A stretch of DNA of 10,569 nt. It comes from Bacteroidota bacterium. GTDB taxonomy: Bacteria; Bacteroidota; Ignavibacteria; Ignavibacteriales; Melioribacteraceae. The notes under the pieces were generated by a model, which had not been told where the DNA came from, did not search any database, and worked only from the letters and a program-made list of their open reading frames with translations. This document shows, piece by piece, positions 5,986-10,569 of the stretch. Numbering within the stretch: position 1 is the stretch's first letter; each line of letters begins with the position of its first letter. The translations under genes were made by a program, and so were the position numbers. The stretch covers positions 1 through 10,569 of the forward strand of contig JAMCSN010000298.1 in NCBI GenBank assembly GCA_023381535.1. Direction: 5' to 3'.

Positions 5986-8895
5986 ATGCGCTTATCTAGT
6001 CTAAAATTTCTTGCCGTATTAATACTTGTTCTGTTACCGCAGATTACAAGATCCCAACAGAGAGTAGATGTTCAAGCGTTCAAGACGGCTGCATTGAACC
6101 ACATGCAGAACGGACGTTACGGCGATGCTATCGATCAGTTGAATAAATACATCACCGCCTATCCTCAGGAATCCGAGGGATATAATCTCCGCGCAATGTG
6201 TTTCGAAAAACGCCAGCAGTATCAGTATGCCGTTCTAGATTACCGCAGAGCAATTGCACTTGAAACACAAGACGCAGGCAAACGTTCCGAATACGAAGCA
6301 AACCTCAGACGGGTTCAGGAAATTTGGTACGCGCAGCTTAGAAAAAAAATTGAAGGACACTTACGCGAGATCGCAATCAATCCGAATAATGCTTTCAACT
6401 ATTTGGAAATCGGGAAATCATACCGCTGGATGGAAATCTGGGATAAGGCGGAACAATGGTACGACGAATATTTGAAACGCGACGACAACGCGTCGCCGGA
6501 TGAGATAATACGCTACACGGAAATTTTATCTCACACGGGCAGCATTGTAAAAGGCGAACGCATTCTAAAAAAATATGTTGAACGTTATCCAGAAGACTGG
6601 CGCTTGTGGAGCCGTTACGGTTATTTTACTATGTGGCTTTCAAAATGGGCGATTGCAAAGAAAGCATTCGAGACGGCGCTCGGATTCAAACCGTTCTTTA
6701 AGGAAGCGCAGGACGGACTGGACATCGTCAATCACGAAGCTTACGTCAATCAGCAGAACCCGCGTTCATTCGAAAGAGAATATCCTATCGACCGTTATTA
6801 CAGACTACTGAAAAGGACTCCGAACAATATCGCGATGCGTTACGAGCTGGTAGATTCCCTCATTGCTACAAGAAGATTTGAAGAAGCTTATCAACAATTA
6901 CAGATCATAGGCAGAACAAACAGCAATGATTCACTCTACCAGAAAAAACTTCAGCTTGTAAAAGACGAACGCGACAAAACCTATCAAGCAGTCATAGATT
7001 CTGCCAAGGTAAAATTATCGAAGGATGAGTTCGATAAAGATGCCTTGAAAACGATAGCGCAATATTATGAGTACATGCAGTATTACGACAGCGCGCAGAC
7101 GGCATTGGATAAATATTTCGATAAGTATCCGGACGAAAAAGATCCCGGATTGAGATATCGATATGCAAAAATAGCCGCGTGGAACCGCGAGTTCGATAAG
7201 GCGATTGAGATAACGGATGAATTGCTGAAAGACGATCCCAACAATCTCGATTACCAGCTTTTCCGTGCTCAGGTTTCAGTATGGATAAACCGCGATATCG
7301 ATTTGGCGAAACAATATCTCGATAATGTTCTTGCCGCAAAACCGGATAACGTTGAAGCTTTGGTTGCAATGGGTTCATTAATTTTGCTCAAAAGCGATTT
7401 TGAAAAAGCTCAAGAGTACGCCAATAAGGCAAAGGGTATCGAACCGAATAACGACGACGTAATAAAACTACAATCCAACATTGATTGGCAAAAACTGCGT
7501 GCGGAAGAAGAAAAACTTTATGCAATTCTTGAACTTGGAAGACAGAGAGTTGTTGCGGAAGATTGCGTTGGCGCGTTGCAGTTCTACGAAGAGTATTTAT
7601 CCAAAGCCGAACCGAATGTTTTGATTCAGAAAGAATACGGCGATGTTCTCTTCTGTGCAAAGCAATATCAAAAAGCTCTTGATACTTACAACCAAGTGCT
7701 GGCTCAAGGGTACAGTTATGATGCAGCGATGCAGAGAGCAAAATTATATTATTCGATGGGCGATTCTCTTTCGGCGTTAAAAGAATTCAAAGACTTAGTA
7801 AAGCGGGATTCAACAAATTTTGATGCACACCTTTACCTCGCAGACACTTACGCCAAACTTGGCGAGAACGACAGCGCGAGAACGATATACGACAATCTGC
7901 AGGAAACATGGAAGCTGGATTCAACCCAAACAAGAATGGTTAAACTGAGAAAAGGATGGCTCCCCATTACCGGCTTGGCTGCAGTTTTGGAAACGTTTCC
8001 GAATTACGTCGGCTTTTCTCCTTTCGGTTCATACTATGCAGATAATCTTAGCTTCAGAATTTCGACGCTCGGTGCACGATTAGAACTCGGCATTACTTCA
8101 TACCTTTCATTGGGAGTAACATTCGGCAAGACTTGGCTGCGGGCTGACTCGGCGGCTTTAAACCAAGATGTGCTAACTCAAATAGGTTACTATTCCGGTG
8201 TAAGGCGATTTACAACTTTTAAATGGCATTTGTTCGCGCATCCCGTACGGGACTTGATGATGGGAATCGGACTCGGCTCCAGCAATTCCGACGGAGCGTT
8301 TTCCCGTGACGAAAAAGACGTTTTTGTTCGTTACGAAAAAGTTGATACAATTTCTGTTAATCTCAATTATCAAAACTCCGACGCTTCGATGATTCTCTAT
8401 TCTCCGTATCTTTTAGACGTTCGTTACTATGCGCAATTCTACAAAGTAGAAGGATACTACCAGCACAAAGACGGTCTGCGGTTCAGCGGTTACTTCAATT
8501 ATATTTCTGTTGATGACGGAAATGAAGGCAACGATTTTGCAATAAGATTGGGAAGATACTTTGCGAAAGATATGCGAATGGGATATGAATACGCTTACGA
8601 TAATTATAAATTCAAATCGCCTTACTATTACTCGCCTAGAAATTTTGAATCGCACAGTTTCTGGCTTGATGAAGAACTGGAGAAAAAGGACCGGCTGCGT
8701 CTTACTATTGGCGGTAAACTCGGAATAATTCCCAGAAATACTTTGATAGCTCTTGAAGGGCACATTGATTTATCCTACAAGCCGACAAAGAGCTTATCGA
8801 TAACAGGTAAAATAAGTATCGGCAGCACATCGCGGGATGACCAGAGCTACCGTTACTTCTCCGGTCAGCTTACCGTTTACTGGTCGATATTGTAA
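5986..8895 (+). CDS. TPR-rich outer-membrane beta-barrel protein, BcsC/PgaA-like architecture
   Basis: Predicted 969-residue protein in three parts. Residues 1-23 are a signal peptide (cleavage near 'TRS-QQ'). Residues about 30-645 form a long series of tetratricopeptide repeats, seen as recurring 'A...Y...L..P.N..A/Y...A' helices, for example 36-100, 130-240, 355-480 and 545-640. From about 655 to the end the sequence alternates aromatic and polar residues like transmembrane beta-strands and finishes with 'GQLTVYWSIL', as in outer-membrane barrels. A 'YYSPRNF' motif at 881-887, about 85 residues before the end, resembles the YFSP-type motif in the barrels of the cellulose exporter BcsC and the PNAG exporter PgaA. 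Family knowledge suggests a polysaccharide-export or YaiO-like role, but no glycosyltransferase is in view, so the substrate is unknown. The ATG at 5986 is preferred over a GTG at 5965 because GGAGAG (5979-5984) sits just upstream and the signal peptide starts cleanly. The gene appears less AT-rich than the genes to its left. Confidence 0.8.
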   Translation: MRLSSLKFLAVLILVLLPQITRSQQRVDVQAFKTAALNHMQNGRYGDAIDQLNKYITAYPQESEGYNLRAMCFEKRQQYQYAVLDYRRAIALETQDAGKRSEYEANLRRVQEIWYAQLRKKIEGHLREIAINPNNAFNYLEIGKSYRWMEIWDKAEQWYDEYLKRDDNASPDEIIRYTEILSHTGSIVKGERILKKYVERYPEDWRLWSRYGYFTMWLSKWAIAKKAFETALGFKPFFKEAQDGLDIVNHEAYVNQQNPRSFEREYPIDRYYRLLKRTPNNIAMRYELVDSLIATRRFEEAYQQLQIIGRTNSNDSLYQKKLQLVKDERDKTYQAVIDSAKVKLSKDEFDKDALKTIAQYYEYMQYYDSAQTALDKYFDKYPDEKDPGLRYRYAKIAAWNREFDKAIEITDELLKDDPNNLDYQLFRAQVSVWINRDIDLAKQYLDNVLAAKPDNVEALVAMGSLILLKSDFEKAQEYANKAKGIEPNNDDVIKLQSNIDWQKLRAEEEKLYAILELGRQRVVAEDCVGALQFYEEYLSKAEPNVLIQKEYGDVLFCAKQYQKALDTYNQVLAQGYSYDAAMQRAKLYYSMGDSLSALKEFKDLVKRDSTNFDAHLYLADTYAKLGENDSARTIYDNLQETWKLDSTQTRMVKLRKGWLPITGLAAVLETFPNYVGFSPFGSYYADNLSFRISTLGARLELGITSYLSLGVTFGKTWLRADSAALNQDVLTQIGYYSGVRRFTTFKWHLFAHPVRDLMMGIGLGSSNSDGAFSRDEKDVFVRYEKVDTISVNLNYQNSDASMILYSPYLLDVRYYAQFYKVEGYYQHKDGLRFSGYFNYISVDDGNEGNDFAIRLGRYFAKDMRMGYEYAYDNYKFKSPYYYSPRNFESHSFWLDEELEKKDRLRLTIGGKLGIIPRNTLIALEGHIDLSYKPTKSLSITGKISIGSTSRDDQSYRYFSGQLTVYWSIL

Positions 8896-8898
8896 ACT

Positions 8899-8918
8899 AA
8901 GTCCTGTAGAAAGGACTT
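8899..8918 (+). terminator. Small hairpin after the TPR-barrel gene
   Basis: AAGTCCT (8899-8905) and AGGACTT (8912-8918) can form a 7-base stem with a 6-base loop, starting four bases after the stop codon. The following sequence is A-rich rather than a T-run, so termination would be weak. The right arm overlaps the -33 box of the next promoter candidate. Confidence 0.35.
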
Positions 8919-8946
8919 GCCTAAAAAATTTCCTTTCTTATCTTTG
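8917..8946 (+). promoter_or_regulatory. Bacteroidota-type promoter candidate for the M23 peptidase gene
   Basis: TTG at 8917-8919, a 19-base spacer, then TATCTTTG at 8939-8946, which matches TAnnTTTG fully. Transcription would start near 8950 and leave a leader of about 25 bases before the ATG at 8975. This suggests the peptidase gene is transcribed on its own rather than only by read-through from the TPR-barrel gene. Confidence 0.55.
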
Positions 8947-8974
8947 CCGTTAATATCTGAAGAAAGAATTTGTA

Positions 8975-9793
8975 ATGAAAAACTTTTTGATTTTTGTTTT
9001 TCTAATTAGCTTTACTCTTGCTCACGCGCAGGAAATTAATTTTTACGGCGAAGCAAAGGAAGGCAGCATTATAATCGGTGTCGGAAAAAATATTTCTTCC
9101 GTTATGCTTAATAAGCAAAAGTTACTGTTCGATAAATCCGGCATGTTCATTTTCGGTTTCGACCGCGACGCAAAAGGAAAACAAAAATTAAAGGTTACTT
9201 TCAAAAACAAGAAAACCAAAACTTTTGTATATGATCTTGAGAAACGTGAATACGAAACGCAGAGTTTGAAACTTGCAAGAAAGTACGTAGTTGCCCCGAA
9301 ACGCGAATTAAACCGGATTAGAAAAGAAGCAGCAAAAATGAAAGCCGCGCGCGCCAAAACCGGTAAACTAAGAACTGCAATGTATTCGTCGGGATTTGCT
9401 TACCCGCTCGACAGCGTTAAAATTACCAGCGTCTTCGGCAGCCAAAGAATTCTCAACGGAAGAAAAGCAAACATTCACAACGGTTTGGATTTTTCCGCCG
9501 AAGAGGGAGATTTGATACGCGCAATCTCAGGTGGTATTGTCCGCATTGCGGGAGATGATTTTTTCTATAACGGCAATTTCGTTCTGTTAGATCACGGGCA
9601 AGGATTAAGCAGCGTTTATCTTCACATGAGTAAACTGCTTGTTAAGACCGGACAAAAAGTTAAGAAGGGTGAAGTCATCGGATTAGTCGGCGCTACCGGT
9701 CGCGCAACGGGACCGCATTTGCATCTCGGCGTTCAATGGTACAAAAAAAGAATCGATCCGATGAGTTTGTTTGAAATAAAAGGCCTCCTCTAA
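8975..9793 (+). CDS. Secreted M23 family (LytM-type) metallopeptidase
   Basis: Predicted 272-residue murein hydrolase. Residues 1-18 are a signal peptide (likely cleavage at 'AHA-Q'). Residues about 20-95 form a beta-rich N-terminal domain of unknown role, followed by a basic, helical stretch (about 98-135). Residues 140-272 are the LytM/M23 domain. The zinc ligands His168 and Asp172 (HNGLD) and His250 (of HLH) are present, as are the catalytic histidines His217 (YLH) and His248, so the enzyme should be active rather than an EnvC/NlpD-like degenerate form. The family cleaves peptide cross-bridges or stem peptides of peptidoglycan in the periplasm. The start is supported by the signal peptide and a promoter candidate 29 bases upstream; the ribosome binding site is weak (AGAAAGAA). 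It faces the HAD gene tail to tail, with a shared terminator. Confidence 0.9.
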   Translation: MKNFLIFVFLISFTLAHAQEINFYGEAKEGSIIIGVGKNISSVMLNKQKLLFDKSGMFIFGFDRDAKGKQKLKVTFKNKKTKTFVYDLEKREYETQSLKLARKYVVAPKRELNRIRKEAAKMKAARAKTGKLRTAMYSSGFAYPLDSVKITSVFGSQRILNGRKANIHNGLDFSAEEGDLIRAISGGIVRIAGDDFFYNGNFVLLDHGQGLSSVYLHMSKLLVKTGQKVKKGEVIGLVGATGRATGPHLHLGVQWYKKRIDPMSLFEIKGLL

Positions 9794-9816
9794 ATCTCCT
9801 CCTAAGGAGGAGATTT
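9792..9816. terminator. Bidirectional terminator hairpin between convergent genes
   Basis: AAATCTCCTCC (9792-9802) and GGAGGAGATTT (9806-9816) form a perfect 11-base stem with a 3-base loop. The arm ends in TTTT on the plus strand (9814-9817), and the minus-strand copy ends in ATTT. The hairpin overlaps the last two bases of the M23 stop codon and one base of the HAD stop codon, so it most likely terminates both transcripts. The two arms mimic anti-Shine-Dalgarno and Shine-Dalgarno sequences, probably by coincidence of composition. Confidence 0.8.
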
Positions 9817-10448
9817 TAAATCAAGCTGAAAAGTTTTTCAACGACGACAGCACCAGTTTTTTCCAGCTTTTCTTTGCTCTGATGTCCGTTCGCAACAAGC
9901 ACACAATCTGCACCAATCTCAGTAGCAACTTCGTAATCATGCAGCGTGTCGCCGATTAGAAGTGTTTCTCCCCTTCCATTTCCCAGACGTTTCATCAAAT
10001 CTTTACCAAGGTGAAGTTTGCCCGCAGCGTAAATGTTATCCAAACCGACGAGATGAGAAAAATATTTTGTAAGACCGAACTGTTCTACCATTTCTTCGAG
10101 AGTGTGCTGCGTATAGGCGGATAGAATCGACTGCCCGATACCCAGATTATTTATTTTCTTAATCACATTATCAACGCCGTCGTGTAAGGCGCATTCAAAC
10201 TTGCACCGTTCGTATTCATCCATCCATTGTTTACCGACAACTTCAAAAGATTCTTTCGAGAAATCGAAACCAAGTTCGGCATAATAGTCGCGTACTGGAA
10301 TTGTAAAAACATTTTTGTATTCGGCAAGTGTTACGGTCTTAAGTCCGCGCGGCTCCAGTAATTCGTTTATCAGATCAACACAGAGTTCGACATCATTAAA
10401 GATTGTGCCGTTCCAGTCCCAGATTATGTGTTTATAGTTTTCAATCAT
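9816..10448 (-). CDS. HAD-like hydrolase, phosphoglycolate phosphatase-like, with DWNGT motif
   Basis: Predicted 210-residue cytoplasmic haloacid dehalogenase superfamily protein. In numbering from the ATG at 10448: motif I is D11-W-N-G-T; a helical cap follows (about 20-85); motif II is the serine in 'ILSAY'; motif III is the lysine in the 'AGKLHLGKDL' segment; motif IV is 'GDTLHD', which binds Mg2+. The order and length fit the Gph/phosphoglycolate phosphatase-like group, which removes phosphate from small metabolites. The nucleophile Asp is kept, but the usual second Asp (general acid/base, DxD) is Asn. An upstream in-frame ATG at 10475 would add nine residues. I prefer 10448 because motif I then falls at the usual distance from the N-terminus. 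The gene stands alone on the minus strand, and its substrate cannot be assigned. Confidence 0.85.
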   Translation of the reverse strand: MIENYKHIIWDWNGTIFNDVELCVDLINELLEPRGLKTVTLAEYKNVFTIPVRDYYAELGFDFSKESFEVVGKQWMDEYERCKFECALHDGVDNVIKKINNLGIGQSILSAYTQHTLEEMVEQFGLTKYFSHLVGLDNIYAAGKLHLGKDLMKRLGNGRGETLLIGDTLHDYEVATEIGADCVLVANGHQSKEKLEKTGAVVVEKLFSLI

Positions 10449-10456
10449 TGCGACGG

Positions 10457-10487
10457 CAAATTTATCACAAAGCATTGTAAATCTAAA
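10457..10487 (-). promoter_or_regulatory. Possible promoter for the HAD hydrolase gene
   Basis: On the minus strand TTTA (10487-10484) is followed by 19 bases and TAAATTTG (10464-10457), a full match to TAnnTTTG. Transcription would start only a few bases before the ATG at 10448, giving a very short leader. If real it would exclude the longer start at 10475. The region is AT-rich, so chance is possible. Confidence 0.3.
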
Positions 10488-10540
10488 ATAAAATTTAATT
10501 GATTCCCTTTAACTCAATCCATAATTTCACATGAGTGTGG

Positions 10541-10569
10541 TTGGCAATTAACAAAGTTCAACTAAGTTT
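10541..10569 (+). promoter_or_regulatory. Partial promoter candidate at the right edge, reading out of the window
   Basis: TTG at 10541-10543, a 19-base spacer and TAAGTTT at 10563-10569 match the TAnnTTTG layout except for the final G, which would be the first base beyond the window. It would drive a gene to the right, divergent from the HAD gene. Confidence 0.3.

Noticed and set aside
6992..7741. Two long minus-strand open frames (6992-7378 and 7388-7741)
   Set aside because: They lie entirely opposite the TPR-barrel gene, whose frame shows clear repeats. Their translations are rich in Arg, His and Leu and match no family I know.
8413..8763. Minus-strand open frame of 116 codons opposite the barrel domain
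   Set aside because: It is antisense to the beta-strand-coding region; the alternating pattern on the plus strand explains the absence of stops.

Overview
The window looks like chromosome from a member of the Bacteroidota/Chlorobi lineage, most probably an Ignavibacteria-like organism. Three things point there. A secreted protein ends in a type IX secretion (T9SS) sorting domain of the 'NYPNPFNP' kind. Signal peptides and a Bacteroidota-type lipoprotein sit beside Asp-box and YVTN/WD-like beta-propeller proteins. Intergenic promoter candidates fit the Bacteroidota consensus (TTTG, about 19 bases, TAnnTTTG) rather than the E. coli one. The assignment is inferred from sequence features, not from a search.

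Layout, left to right. (1) 1-213 is the C-terminal end of a REP-associated (Y1/IS200-like) transposase cut by the window edge. (2) 214-569 is AT-rich non-coding DNA with one good promoter candidate and an 11-base direct repeat. (3) 570-1844 encodes a lipoprotein with an Fn3-like domain and a beta-propeller. (4) 1888-5722 was one gene for a roughly 1,276-residue secreted, T9SS-sorted Asp-box (BNR/sialidase-like) protein. It is now split by two small lesions within about 70 bases: a 5-base tandem duplication and a one-base loss. (5) 5723-5985 is non-coding and carries a perfect 30-base palindrome. (6) 5986-8895 encodes a 969-residue protein with a signal peptide, a long TPR solenoid and a C-terminal outer-membrane beta-barrel, the architecture of the polysaccharide exporters BcsC and PgaA. 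(7) 8975-9793 encodes a secreted M23 (LytM) peptidase with an intact active site. (8) 9816-10448, minus strand, encodes a HAD-like hydrolase with an unusual DWNGT nucleophile motif. The last two genes converge on one shared hairpin that overlaps both stop codons. The final ~120 bases look like a divergent promoter region.

How they fit together: most of the products are cell-envelope or exported proteins (lipoprotein, T9SS cargo, outer-membrane barrel, murein hydrolase). The lipoprotein and the T9SS cargo are close enough to be one transcription unit. The TPR-barrel gene and the M23 gene each have their own upstream region, and the HAD gene is a separate unit. I see no tRNA, rRNA, CRISPR array or phage genes. 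I do not see a clearly novel multi-gene system. The points most worth a second look are the orphan TPR-barrel exporter-like protein, the recent-looking double frameshift in the T9SS cargo gene, the HAD variant, and the repeated promoter geometry.
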